From the NCBI RefSeq assembly GCF_001447195.1, contig NZ_LFRI01000363.1, forward strand, positions 1-46,244: 46,244 nucleotides of DNA, in the 5' to 3' direction. The position numbers were made by a program, and so were the translations under genes. Numbering within the stretch: the first letter of the stretch is position 1; every line of letters starts with the position of its first letter. This DNA comes from Aquabacterium parvum (GTDB lineage Bacteria; Pseudomonadota; Gammaproteobacteria; Burkholderiales; Burkholderiaceae_C). The notes beneath the pieces were generated by a model. It ran no database searches. It saw nothing but the letters and a program-made list of their open reading frames with translations, and was not told the DNA's origin. Below, piece after piece: positions 1 through 8,457 of this stretch.

Positions 1-1112
1 CGGGGCAAGCCGGGCAGAGGCCAGCCACACAGGCGCCGCAAGGCGAGGTCGAGCAGGCGCTGGCGCAGATCTGGGCGCGGGTGTTGGGCCTGGCGCCAGA
101 GCGCATCGGGCGGCATGACAACTTCTTTGAAATCGGCGGGCATTCCTTGCTGGTCCTGCAAGTCATCGACCACGCCAGGCGGTCTGCGAGCCTGCCGCGT
201 TTGACCGTGCGAGATGTGTTCGCTGCACCCACACTCGCACAACTGGCTGAGCACCAAGCCGTTGGCAATCAGACCATCGCCCTGAATGCTGCAGACCCAG
301 CTTTGCCGATTCTTTTTACCCTTCACGATGGCTGGGGCAGCGTGCTGGATCACACCGTCTTGGCCCGCTCCCTGTCTGGCCAGTGTCGGGTGATCGGCCT
401 GCCGTGCACGGCCGCAGACCTCGGTCGCCTGACTGCACACGGCGAGCCGCTCCTGATGGACCTGGCCAACGCGCACGCCAACACCGTGGAGCAGTTGCAG
501 CCCGCTGGCGCGTTGCGGCTGTGCGGCTGGTCGCTGGGTGGCGCTCTGGCGCCATGGGTTGCGGGTGTGCTCGAAGCGCGGGGCCGGCAGGTGGCCCTGG
601 TCGCCTCGATCGACCCCTATGTCCAAGGTGCCGGGCCGCGTCCCAGCGAAAAAGTGGCAGACCAGCTGAAAGCATTCTTCGCCATCCTGGTGCCAGATCG
701 GCTGCATGCCGAGCTGTTGTCGGACGACCGGATCACGAGCTGCCTTGAACAGTTGATCGATCCCGAAGTGGCCATCGGCCACCTGCTCGGGCTGGTGATG
801 GAGCGGGTCGATCGCTCAGCCTTGCATGACTACGCCGCCCTGACCGACGAAGAGCTGGCGAGCCTGTTCATGACCGCTCGGGCGCTGACGCTGTGTTCGC
901 TGCGTCATGACGGACCGGCCTCTTCGCTGTGTGCACCGCTCCATGTCTGGTGGTCCGCTGAGCGTCAAAAGGTTGAGGTCGATCGCTTTGCTCAATGGAT
1001 GCGCCTGCGCGATGTGCGGAACCAATGGGTCGATGCCGATCACCTAAGAATCGTGAAAGACCCTGTCCTGATCAAGTCGATGCAACAGGCCATGCGCACA
1101 AGCTTGGTTTGA
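1..1112 (+). CDS. Non-ribosomal peptide synthetase, C-terminal part (carrier protein + thioesterase), 5' truncated by window edge
   Basis: The frame is open from the first bases of the window, so this is the 3' end of a larger gene. A peptidyl-carrier domain comes first, with the phosphopantetheine serine in FFEIGGHSLL (Ser codon at 144-146). A type I thioesterase of about 240 residues follows, with nucleophile motif GWSLGG (Ser codon at 531-533) and a likely catalytic His in DADHLRIV near the C-terminus. Such a terminal module loads the last residue and releases the finished peptide by hydrolysis or cyclisation. The flanking ornithine hydroxylase, formyltransferase, receptor and exporter make a hydroxamate siderophore the likely product. 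The adenylation domain is outside the window, so the last amino acid cannot be predicted. It converges on the receptor gene across a hairpin at 1129-1161. Confidence 0.9.
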   Translation, partial: GQAGQRPATQAPQGEVEQALAQIWARVLGLAPERIGRHDNFFEIGGHSLLVLQVIDHARRSASLPRLTVRDVFAAPTLAQLAEHQAVGNQTIALNAADPALPILFTLHDGWGSVLDHTVLARSLSGQCRVIGLPCTAADLGRLTAHGEPLLMDLANAHANTVEQLQPAGALRLCGWSLGGALAPWVAGVLEARGRQVALVASIDPYVQGAGPRPSEKVADQLKAFFAILVPDRLHAELLSDDRITSCLEQLIDPEVAIGHLLGLVMERVDRSALHDYAALTDEELASLFMTARALTLCSLRHDGPASSLCAPLHVWWSAERQKVEVDRFAQWMRLRDVRNQWVDADHLRIVKDPVLIKSMQQAMRTSLV

Positions 1113-1128
1113 TGCTGAAGCAAATGAA

Positions 1129-1161
1129 AAGGCGCCATCGATGCCAGACCGATGGCGCCTT
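1129..1161 (-). terminator. Rho-independent terminator of the siderophore receptor gene
   Basis: A perfect 12-bp inverted repeat (1129-1140 with 1150-1161) has a 9-nt loop. On the minus strand it is followed by TTCATTTG, giving a short U-rich tail 16 nt after the receptor stop codon. On the plus strand the tail is not T-rich, so it may end NRPS transcription only weakly. Confidence 0.75.
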
Positions 1162-1176
1162 CAAGAGCACAGAGGA

Positions 1177-3396
1177 TCAGAAGGTGTACTTGACCGCGAG
1201 CTGGGCGTTTCGCGGCTCGCCATAGAACAGGTTGCCGAAGCGGCCGATCTGGTTGGCGTAGTACTTCTTGTCGAAGACGTTGTTGATGTTGAGTTGAGCA
1301 GACACCTGCTTGCTGAATTCGTAGCGCACCATCAGGTTGGCGACGGCATGGGCGCCCTGGCTGACCTTTTCATCGGCGCCGGATGGGTTCGTCCCGATCG
1401 AGTGGCTTTTGCTTTCCCAGTTGACGCCGCCACCCAAGGTCCATCCATCGACTTTGTAACGCGTGAAAACCTTCAACATGCGGCGCGGCTGATCGGTGTT
1501 GAGGTCTTGTCCTGTGCCATCGCTGATGGAGAACTGGCTCCAGCCAACGTCGATGAGCCAGTTGGATGTCAGAGACCCTGTCAGCGTCAGTTCGTGGCCT
1601 TTGGTGGTGGCGTCCTGGGCTGCGAAGTAGGCACGTTCGCGGCCATCGCTGCCCGGCACGAACAGGCTGCCATCACGTTGTGCCAGGTTGTCCTGCTTGG
1701 CGCGGAAAATGGCCAAGGACCCTTGCAGTCGGCCATCAAGCCATTCGGCTTTGATCCCGATCTCGGCGTTCTTGCCTGTCATCGGATCCAGGAATTTGGC
1801 ATTGCGGTCTCGACGAAGCTGCGGTCCAAAGATGTCGGCGTAGCTTGCGTAGATGGACACCTGCTCGCCCAGGTCCTGAACGAGACCCAGGTAGGGCGTC
1901 AAATGGTTCTTGCTGCTCTGATAGGCCGCGTTGAAGAGGGTTTCATCGTTGTCCACGCGCCAGCGAATGGCCCGAACCCCGCCGATGAGTTTGGTGGTCT
2001 CGGTCAGTTGCATGCGGCCGGCACCATGCAGGCCGCTTTCCGTGATCTGGGTTCGTTGCATGGGCAAACTGTCTGTCCACTCAGGCTCCGCGATGGAGCC
2101 GTCCCAATGGTTGAAGTTGCCAGTGCTCGCCAGCAGGGAATTTTGTTCCCGTGTTGCGTAAGTCAGCTCCTGTTTGCTGTGGTTCAGACCGAAGCTCAGT
2201 TCGTGACCTCGTCCAACCGGGCCTGAAACGTGGATACCGATTTCGTTCTGTTTGTGGTCGATGTCCCAGTTCACGCCGAATCCGTCCATGCCCAGGCCCG
2301 TTGAACGCTCTGGGTTGCCGTACAACCACAGCACCTTTTGCTGGTGTGTGTTGCGACGTTGGGCCGCCGTTGTTTGCAACGACCACTTGTTGTCCAACTG
2401 ATGTGTCAAGGTCGCGAACACGCTCTTTTGCTGCGAGTCCCACAGGTTCCAGTCGGCGGCGGTTGTCTTGGAGCGGTCGAAATCGGTTCGGCTGCCATCG
2501 GCGTGCCAAATGGGCAACCCCGACCAGGCATTGCCTTGTCGGTCATCGCGCTGTTCGCTCAGCCCAATGCTCAGGCGCGTGCTGGAGGTCAGGTCTGCAT
2601 CCACCACACCGTAGACCACGCTTTGCTGGCTTTTCTCAAGGTCGACGAACGATGCTTGCTGGCTGGCGTCAACGACCAGGCGTGCCCGCACCGAGCCGCT
2701 CTGGTTCAGCGGGGTGGTGATGTCGAAGTCGGCGCCCACGCGATCCCATGACCCGACAACAGCGCCCACCGATCCCTTGAACACCTTGCTGTCTGCGTGC
2801 TTGCGAACCAGGTTGATGGAGGCCGACGGGTTACCCGTTCCGCTCAACAGCCCCGTGGCGCCTCGCACGATTTCCACGCGATCGTAGAGTGCCAGGTTGG
2901 CGTTGACCTCGCCTGGAGATTCAGCGGTGTTCCACGTCATCGGCAAGCCATCGATCTGCACGCTGCTGATGGGCAGTCCGCGTGAGTAGAAAGTTTGCCG
3001 CACGGAGTCAATGGGTTTGGCCGAGACACCCGGGGCGTTCTGGATCACATCGGCCAGCGAGATCATGTTCTGGTCGTCGATGCGCTCACGGGTCACCACC
3101 GTGACCGATTGGGGTGTGTTGCGAAGCGACAGGCTCAGCCCGGTGGCCGCACGGGTGACGTCGGTGGTGTAGGCATTCGAGCCTTCGGTGGTGGATTTCG
3201 TGCGTTTGCGGGTCACCGACACCTCAGGCAGGACAGGTGCCGGTGAGGATGCGGTTGCTTGCCCCGTGGGTGCATTCTCGGTGGCGTGAGCGGCCGCTGC
3301 TGTCAGCGTCGAGGCCAGTAACAGCATTCGGGTGGCCAGGCTGATCTGCGAGCGTGCGGGCGAGAAGATGAATGGGGTACGACTGGCGCAAGCCAT
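1177..3396 (-). CDS. TonB-dependent ferric-siderophore outer-membrane receptor
   Basis: This 739-residue protein has an N-terminal signal region ending near AAAAHA, a TonB-box-like stretch (EVSVTRKR, about residue 58) and a plug domain starting at the conserved LRNTPQSVTVVTRERI, with SRGLPISSVQIDGLP further on. A 22-strand barrel follows, ending in KYTF with a terminal Phe, as usual for barrel insertion. It imports the ferric siderophore across the outer membrane using TonB energy. There is no STN signalling domain before the plug, unlike FpvA, so it should not signal to an anti-sigma factor itself. It lies 45 nt downstream of the ornithine hydroxylase on the same strand and is probably co-transcribed from the promoter at 4823-4847. 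The exact ligand is unknown. Confidence 0.92.
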   Translation of the reverse strand: MACASRTPFIFSPARSQISLATRMLLLASTLTAAAAHATENAPTGQATASSPAPVLPEVSVTRKRTKSTTEGSNAYTTDVTRAATGLSLSLRNTPQSVTVVTRERIDDQNMISLADVIQNAPGVSAKPIDSVRQTFYSRGLPISSVQIDGLPMTWNTAESPGEVNANLALYDRVEIVRGATGLLSGTGNPSASINLVRKHADSKVFKGSVGAVVGSWDRVGADFDITTPLNQSGSVRARLVVDASQQASFVDLEKSQQSVVYGVVDADLTSSTRLSIGLSEQRDDRQGNAWSGLPIWHADGSRTDFDRSKTTAADWNLWDSQQKSVFATLTHQLDNKWSLQTTAAQRRNTHQQKVLWLYGNPERSTGLGMDGFGVNWDIDHKQNEIGIHVSGPVGRGHELSFGLNHSKQELTYATREQNSLLASTGNFNHWDGSIAEPEWTDSLPMQRTQITESGLHGAGRMQLTETTKLIGGVRAIRWRVDNDETLFNAAYQSSKNHLTPYLGLVQDLGEQVSIYASYADIFGPQLRRDRNAKFLDPMTGKNAEIGIKAEWLDGRLQGSLAIFRAKQDNLAQRDGSLFVPGSDGRERAYFAAQDATTKGHELTLTGSLTSNWLIDVGWSQFSISDGTGQDLNTDQPRRMLKVFTRYKVDGWTLGGGVNWESKSHSIGTNPSGADEKVSQGAHAVANLMVRYEFSKQVSAQLNINNVFDKKYYANQIGRFGNLFYGEPRNAQLAVKYTF

Positions 3397-3441
3397 GGAA
3401 AAACTCTTTTCTGTGGAGGTTGACGAAAGGGGTTCAGGGCG

Positions 3442-4746
3442 TCAGGCCCTGATCGCGTGCAGGTTGGGGCGCAGCTGTGAAACGGTGTTCAGTGAGCCGC
3501 TCGATGTGAGGGCCTCGCCGATTTCGCCTGTGCGCACCGCTGTCACGGACAAGAGCGTGTCGCTGAGGCCGTGGGTGGCCTCGTTGGCGCCCTGAAGGAA
3601 AATGGCGGGGCGGAAGTCAGGGTGGGTTTTCAGGCGGTATTGCCGGTCCACTTCGAAGTCCTGCAGGTGTTGCGCGATGGGGGCCAGCATCTCGCGGTGT
3701 AGCTTGCGTTCGTAGCCCGTGGCCAGGATCACGGCGTCGTATCGAACAGAGCTCTCGGTACCGGTGTTGGCGTCGTGCAGCGTGAGCCGGACGCCATCTG
3801 CTGCGGCGCTGGCGGCTTTGATCTCGGTCCGCCTCAGGAATCGGTGACGGCATTCGTCCTTGACCTTTTGCAGGTAGAAGACCTGGAAGATGTTTTCGAT
3901 CAGCGCCATGTCAGGGCAGGCATAGTTGGTGTGCCGGAACTCCCTGAGCATGTCGCTGCGTTCCCCAGGCTCCCGGCTGAAAATGTCGTCAACGGCATCG
4001 ACGTTGAAGATCTCGTTGACAAACGGGCTGTCGTCAGAGGGTTTGATGGTGCGTGCCCGCATGATCAGGTCGACCTGCGGGGCATGGGGCCGGCCATGCA
4101 TGTCCATGAAGATCTCTGCCGCACTCTGGCCCGCTCCCACCACGGCGATGCGTTTGGCCTGCCCGTTCTCGCCGATGCCCCTCAAGTAGCGGCTGGAGTG
4201 GACAACGCGAGCGTCGTTGGCCAGAGGGCGGAAGACATCGGGGACATGTGCGCTGCCTCCCACGCTCACCACCAAGTTGCGCGCCAAGCGCTGGCGGATA
4301 TGGCCTTGCGCATCCTTTGAGCGAACGCGCAACAGATGGACCTCCCGGCCGCTCTCTTGCGGCAACACCTCCAGCACTTCTTCGCCGTACGCGCATTGGC
4401 TCGCAAACTGCCCAGCGGCCCAGGCAAAGTAGTCGCTGAACTCGTGTCGGCTTGGGAAGAAGGTTTTGAGGTTGATGAAGTCCTGCAGGCGGCGCTTTTC
4501 ATGCAGGTAGTTGACGAACGTGAAGCGGCTGGTGGGGTTGCGCAGGGTGGCCAGGTCCTTCAGGAAGGAGATCTGCATGTGGGCCTGCTCCAGCAACATA
4601 TCCTGGTGCCAGGCGAAGCCGGGTTGCTTCTCGATGAACAGGGCATCCATGCGGCGGGTTGCATCGCGCTTTTCCTCCAGCGCGATGGCCAAGGCGATGT
4701 TGGACGGTCCGAATCCGATGCCAATGAGGTCGTGGGCTGTCATCAA
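3442..4746 (-). CDS. pvdA: L-ornithine N5-monooxygenase (PvdA-like)
   Basis: This 434-residue flavoprotein hydroxylates the side-chain amine of ornithine, the first committed step in making a hydroxamate siderophore. It has the FAD site GIGFGPSNIALA at residues 9-20, the NADPH site VVGAGQSAAEIF near residue 200, and the family's ATGYERK close to the C-terminus. These match PvdA/SidA enzymes, and the neighbouring formyltransferase favours ornithine over lysine as substrate. It is the first gene of the minus-strand transcript that continues into the receptor. Transcription probably starts at the ECF-type promoter at 4823-4847, leaving a leader of about 70 nt. Confidence 0.93.
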   Translation of the reverse strand: MMTAHDLIGIGFGPSNIALAIALEEKRDATRRMDALFIEKQPGFAWHQDMLLEQAHMQISFLKDLATLRNPTSRFTFVNYLHEKRRLQDFINLKTFFPSRHEFSDYFAWAAGQFASQCAYGEEVLEVLPQESGREVHLLRVRSKDAQGHIRQRLARNLVVSVGGSAHVPDVFRPLANDARVVHSSRYLRGIGENGQAKRIAVVGAGQSAAEIFMDMHGRPHAPQVDLIMRARTIKPSDDSPFVNEIFNVDAVDDIFSREPGERSDMLREFRHTNYACPDMALIENIFQVFYLQKVKDECRHRFLRRTEIKAASAAADGVRLTLHDANTGTESSVRYDAVILATGYERKLHREMLAPIAQHLQDFEVDRQYRLKTHPDFRPAIFLQGANEATHGLSDTLLSVTAVRTGEIGEALTSSGSLNTVSQLRPNLHAIRA

Positions 4747-4822
4747 GTGCTCCTTGCTGATCGAATGGTTGAGGCCAGTCCACGTGGAGCCCGAGGGCCG
4801 AATGCAGATGGCAGCCTGTTCA

Positions 4823-4847
4823 GACGAGGCAGGGGCGACTTTGTTTA
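4823..4847 (-). promoter_or_regulatory. Iron-starvation ECF sigma promoter (PvdS/OrbS type) for pvdA-receptor
   Basis: On the minus strand TAAA (4847-4844) is followed by exactly 17 nt and CGTC (4826-4823). This is the -35/-10 pair recognised by PvdS/OrbS-like sigma factors. It is divergent from an identical element at 4855-4879, and the two -35 boxes form a TGTTTA-N7-TAAACA palindrome. Confidence 0.82.
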
Positions 4848-4854
4848 GCGCCGG

Positions 4855-4879
4855 TAAACAGATGCGCAGCTTGAACGTC
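4855..4879 (+). promoter_or_regulatory. Iron-starvation ECF sigma promoter (PvdS/OrbS type) for the formyltransferase
   Basis: TAAA (4855-4858), 17 nt, CGTC (4876-4879) on the plus strand, 73 bp upstream of the chosen start of the formyltransferase. It has the same spacing as the three other such elements in the window. Confidence 0.82.
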
Positions 4880-4952
4880 TTCAGCTTGGCTTCCCTGTTG
4901 CATGGCGCTCTGGTCTATCGGATCGGGCGCGCCCAACTTTCCCTGTCAAACC

Positions 4953-5834
4953 ATGCCTAAGATCAAACTCACATACATCTGGTCGCTGCGCAACGCGGCG
5001 GCGGACAAGGCCGGCCAGCACATCGCCTACAAGGGTGGTTTGCGCTACATGAAGTCGCCGCTGGAGCATTTGGCGCACTTGCTGAATCACACCGATCTGG
5101 GGGATGCCTACAGCCTTGAAGCCGTGATCCGTGACGACGACGAAGGATCCCCGGCAGACCAGCGCAAGTTGGCCGAATACGGCTGCACGTGGCAGCGAGG
5201 GCGGCAGTGGTTCTATCCGCCCGAGCTGCGTGTTCAAGGCCGTGCCATGAACGATTTGCTGTGCGCGGTGCCGTCCACCTACCGGCGTCTGCCGATGGGT
5301 GCCAAGTCAGAGCGGATCGCTGGCAAGTCGGCCTTCGAGCGGCAGCTTCAGCTCACGTTGGGCGAGTTGGGGGCTGATCTGGTGTTGCTCGACGGCCTGC
5401 TGGTCATCCTCGATGAGCTGATCCGGCCGGGGGCACCTTATTGCCGCAAAGTGGTCAACATCCATCCGGGCATCACCCGCATCGAATCGCCGCATGAGCG
5501 GCGCGGCGCTCACGCGACCCTGGATGCCTTGTACGGCGCCCGAGGCAAGAAGGTGGTTAACTGGCAGACCATGGAGGCGATCGATGTTCCTGTGGTGGAC
5601 AAGACGGGGGCATCTTTTCACTACGTTGACAACGGCATTGATTCGGGCGAAGTGATCGTGGACGTGCTCAACACCTGCATTGAACCGCAGGACACCATCT
5701 TGGAGCTGCGTTGGAACAACTTCAATCAGAGCCTGTTTCCCGCAATGGAAGGCGGTTTGCGTCACATGCAAAACTTGTTGATGAACGCTGAGGGTGCGCA
5801 GCAGACGGTGAGTCGGGCGTTGCTTCCTTGCTGA
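4953..5834 (+). CDS. N5-hydroxyornithine formyltransferase (PvdF-like)
   Basis: This 293-residue formyltransferase probably transfers a formyl group from 10-formyl-tetrahydrofolate to N5-hydroxyornithine, giving the second half of the hydroxamate. The catalytic region reads VNIHPGITRIESPHERRGAH, with the Asn and His of the formyltransferase active site, and the conserved Asp lies in VDNGIDSGEVI. The start chosen is the ATG at 4953 (MPKIKLTYIW); an upstream in-frame ATG at 4902 would add 17 residues with no family resemblance. No clear Shine-Dalgarno sequence precedes the start. The 3' end overlaps the convergent FhuF-like gene by 113 bp. Regulation is expected through the ECF promoter at 4855-4879. 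Confidence 0.88.
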   Translation: MPKIKLTYIWSLRNAAADKAGQHIAYKGGLRYMKSPLEHLAHLLNHTDLGDAYSLEAVIRDDDEGSPADQRKLAEYGCTWQRGRQWFYPPELRVQGRAMNDLLCAVPSTYRRLPMGAKSERIAGKSAFERQLQLTLGELGADLVLLDGLLVILDELIRPGAPYCRKVVNIHPGITRIESPHERRGAHATLDALYGARGKKVVNWQTMEAIDVPVVDKTGASFHYVDNGIDSGEVIVDVLNTCIEPQDTILELRWNNFNQSLFPAMEGGLRHMQNLLMNAEGAQQTVSRALLPC

Positions 5835-6630
5835 CTCGCCTTTTCGCGTGTTTGGTGCAAAGGGAGACTGGCTCAAGCGGGCATTTGCTGCAGTGAACTT
5901 GACCTGCCAGTCTGTGTCGCAGGCAGCATTGCGCATAAAGGGAAGATGGCGCTTGAATCGCCTCAAAAGAATCCGGACGTCCGCCGTGCTCCCACAACGG
6001 GTTGGGGGCGAGGTCCGGCCAGACGGGCGCTGTCAGCAGGGCATGTCCGTGTCGAGCGACGTCGGACAAGGTCGTCGCGTCGCCATGGGCGCTGGCGGTA
6101 TCCACCATGGCTTTGAGGATGTCCGAAAAGATGCGGGCGGCGTTGCCCCACAGGATCTTGATCGGCAGTCCGGCGCAAGAGTGCAAGGCCGAGAACAAGG
6201 GCGATAGGTGTTGGCGCGTCAGAAATTCCAGGTGAGCCTGGATGCTTGCATCGCCTTGCAGTGCGCGGCCCGAGTTGGGCATTTGCAATTGAACGGGTGC
6301 GCCGCGAACGTCAATGTCCAAGTGGCAGGATGAGGGGTCCAGCGGCAATCCGTGTCTCAGGAGGATGGCTCCAGCCGTCGCGGGGGGCAGTAGCAACCAC
6401 AGGTAGTCGAGGCTCCACATCGAGGTCGCAGCCCTCAGATCCTGTGTGCGTTCGCCCATGTGCCTGGCGTGCAGGGTCAAGGTCTCGAGCAGCATGCCGT
6501 GCTGGCTCGTCCACATGGACAGCGCATGACGCGATCCACCTGGTGGCGGTGGAGGATGAGGCGGGCAACTCACTCCCTGCCCATGATGGGACCACTCACC
6601 TTGAAACAGCGGCGCAAGGATCGGGATCAA
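5722..6630 (-). CDS. FhuF-like ferric-siderophore reductase ([2Fe-2S])
   Basis: The C-terminal half has CC-x10-C-x2-C (QCCLRHRL...HCSKCPL), the exact cysteine pattern of the FhuF family, which holds a [2Fe-2S] cluster and releases iron by reducing ferric hydroxamates in the cytoplasm. The N-terminal APLFQGEW also fits. The frame is open up to 6795, but the ECF promoter at 6665-6689 implies a start below about 6660. A TTG at 6630 gives 302 residues; a GTG at 6573 is the alternative, so the start is uncertain. After the cluster the protein carries an unusual tail of about 50 residues that runs antisense into the formyltransferase gene. Confidence 0.82.
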   Translation of the reverse strand: MIPILAPLFQGEWSHHGQGVSCPPHPPPPPGGSRHALSMWTSQHGMLLETLTLHARHMGERTQDLRAATSMWSLDYLWLLLPPATAGAILLRHGLPLDPSSCHLDIDVRGAPVQLQMPNSGRALQGDASIQAHLEFLTRQHLSPLFSALHSCAGLPIKILWGNAARIFSDILKAMVDTASAHGDATTLSDVARHGHALLTAPVWPDLAPNPLWEHGGRPDSFEAIQAPSSLYAQCCLRHRLAGQVHCSKCPLEPVSLCTKHAKRRVSKEATPDSPSAAHPQRSSTSFACDANRLPLRETGSD

Positions 6631-6664
6631 AGGTGATCTGCTGTTTGAGCTTTCATGCCTTGGA

Positions 6665-6689
6665 GACGAAGAACGCATCTGGATGTTTA
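6665..6689 (-). promoter_or_regulatory. Iron-starvation ECF sigma promoter for the FhuF-like gene
   Basis: On the minus strand TAAA (6689-6686), 17 nt, CGTC (6668-6665). It is divergent from the element at 6709-6733 and constrains the start of the FhuF-like gene. Confidence 0.8.
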
Positions 6690-6708
6690 GGCCAATGCGC
6701 TGGGCCCC

Positions 6709-6733
6709 TAAACAAACCAGCTCACCCATCGTC
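6709..6733 (+). promoter_or_regulatory. Iron-starvation ECF sigma promoter for the ABC exporter operon
   Basis: TAAA (6709-6712), 17 nt, CGTC (6730-6733), ending 38 bp before the exporter start. It should drive the exporter and the overlapping PepSY gene. Confidence 0.8.
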
Positions 6734-6771
6734 ATACACGAGTTGATCCATTCACACTCTGGCGGTGCACC

Positions 6772-8457
6772 TTGCTGGCTCATCTCATCCGACAATCCGG
6801 GGCGCTGCTCGCGGCGGCCTCCCTCGCCAGCGTCGTGTCAGGCGTCTGCGGCGTCCTCCTGGTTGCGCAGATCAACAACGCCTTGACAACGCCTGATGAC
6901 GCAGATCGAATTCGCTTGGCCTGGCAGTTTGCTGGGGTGGCGGTGCTGGCGATGCTGTCACGCATGCTCGCCTCCGTGCTCTTTGAGCACCTGAGCCAAT
7001 GGGCGCAGGCCGAACTCAGGCGCCACATCTCCATGCGCGTCATGAAAGCCGGCTACCGGCGCATGGAGGAGATCGGAGGCCCGCGCGTCAACTCTGCCTT
7101 GTCCGAGCACTGCGCCAATGTGGCGGAGTTCTTTGTCAACCTGCCTGCCATCCTCGTCAACGCCATCATCGTGGGCGGTTGCCTGGTCTACATGGCATGG
7201 CTTTCCTGGCAGGTCTTTCTGGCCGCTGCGCTGGTCATCGGTCTGGGCTCGCTGGGCTATCACCTGGCACACCTGCGCGCCATTGAACACATCGACGTGG
7301 CGGCGAAGGAGCAGGACCACCTGTTTGAGCACTTCCGGTCCTTGGTCGATGGGGCAAAGGAGCTGCGCATGAACGCGGCCAAGCGCCAGTGGTTTTCACA
7401 AGAGATGCTCCATCGATCGATTGAAACAGTGCGCCGCAAACGGGCCTTTGGCATGTCGCTGTTCCTGGTTTCGGCGGCGTGGGGCCATTTCCTCATCTAC
7501 GCATTCATCGGGCTGGTGCTCTTCTTGCTGGTTGGCGACGTGCCGGACCGGGCTCGTGTGATGACGGGGTTCGCGTTGATCTTCGTGTACATGGTGTTGC
7601 CGCTGGAGAACCTGCTGCTGACCTTGCCTCGGGCCAACCTAGCGAAGGCATCGGCTCAGCGCATCGAGGACATCACCCGAGAACTCTCGCATGAAGAGGC
7701 CGATGCTTGCTCGCAGCAAGTGCGCGCGCCCTTCACCGGTCTGCGCCTGGAAGGGGTGACACACCGGTACTTTCACGAATCTGCTGATGAGCTGTTCACG
7801 TTGGGCCCTGTGAGCCTGGATTTCGAGCCCGGTCGCATCTACTTTCTGGTTGGGGGGAATGGCAGCGGCAAGACTTCTTTGGCCAAGCTGCTCGTGGGCC
7901 TGTATCGGCCGGATGCGGGTGTCATCCGCCTCAATGGTCAAACGGTGCGCGACGAGGAGCGCGATGCACATCGGCAGAATTTTTCGGCCATCTTTTCTGA
8001 CTTCCACCTGTTTGAACGTTTGCTTGATGCCCCTGGCGCAGATCTGGACGAGCGGGGCAATGCGTTGCTGGGCAAGCTGCACCTGCAGCACAAGGTGCAG
8101 GTGCGGCAAGGCGCTTTCACGACGCGAGCGCTTTCTCAAGGGCAGCGCAAGAGGCTTGCTTTGGTGGTGGCTTACCTGGAAGACAGGCCTTTCCTGGTGT
8201 TCGACGAGTGGGCTGCAGACCAGGACCCGGTGTTCAAGGACGTCTTCTATCGAGAGTTGCTCCCCGAGCTCAAGACCATGGGCAAGACCGTTTTGGTGAT
8301 CTCACACGATGACCGCTATTTTGATGTGGCTGATCTCCTGATTCGCATGGAGAGCGGCCAGGTGACGGGTGTTGAGGATGGGGGAGCCGCGGCGCTGGTC
8401 GCTCAGAATCCGATGATTGTCGATGCCCCCTGGCGCGCGGTGGCGGGGGCCGCATGA
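6772..8457 (+). CDS. Cyclic-peptide/siderophore ABC exporter, fused permease-ATPase (PvdE-like)
   Basis: This 561-residue half-transporter has six predicted membrane segments in about the first 300 residues and a C-terminal ATPase. The ATPase has Walker A GGNGSGKT, signature LSQGQRKR, Walker B LVFDEWAADQDP and switch His in ISHDDRYF. The layout and the DEW Walker B are typical of the cyclic peptide transporter family (SyrD/PvdE), which moves immature siderophore peptides from cytoplasm to periplasm. The start is a TTG at 6772 preceded by a weak GGCGGTG; no ATG is available near the N-terminus. It overlaps the next gene by 4 bp, so the two are translationally coupled. Confidence 0.9.
   Translation: MLAHLIRQSGALLAAASLASVVSGVCGVLLVAQINNALTTPDDADRIRLAWQFAGVAVLAMLSRMLASVLFEHLSQWAQAELRRHISMRVMKAGYRRMEEIGGPRVNSALSEHCANVAEFFVNLPAILVNAIIVGGCLVYMAWLSWQVFLAAALVIGLGSLGYHLAHLRAIEHIDVAAKEQDHLFEHFRSLVDGAKELRMNAAKRQWFSQEMLHRSIETVRRKRAFGMSLFLVSAAWGHFLIYAFIGLVLFLLVGDVPDRARVMTGFALIFVYMVLPLENLLLTLPRANLAKASAQRIEDITRELSHEEADACSQQVRAPFTGLRLEGVTHRYFHESADELFTLGPVSLDFEPGRIYFLVGGNGSGKTSLAKLLVGLYRPDAGVIRLNGQTVRDEERDAHRQNFSAIFSDFHLFERLLDAPGADLDERGNALLGKLHLQHKVQVRQGAFTTRALSQGQRKRLALVVAYLEDRPFLVFDEWAADQDPVFKDVFYRELLPELKTMGKTVLVISHDDRYFDVADLLIRMESGQVTGVEDGGAAALVAQNPMIVDAPWRAVAGAA

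Noticed and set aside
1141..2226. A 361-codon open frame opposite the siderophore receptor
   Set aside because: It starts inside the terminator hairpin and mirrors the receptor; the receptor frame has full family motifs.
4842..4860. TGTTTA-N7-TAAACA as a repressor operator
   Set aside because: Both halves are better explained as -35 elements of two divergent ECF promoters, because each has CGTC exactly 17 nt away. No Fur box resemblance.
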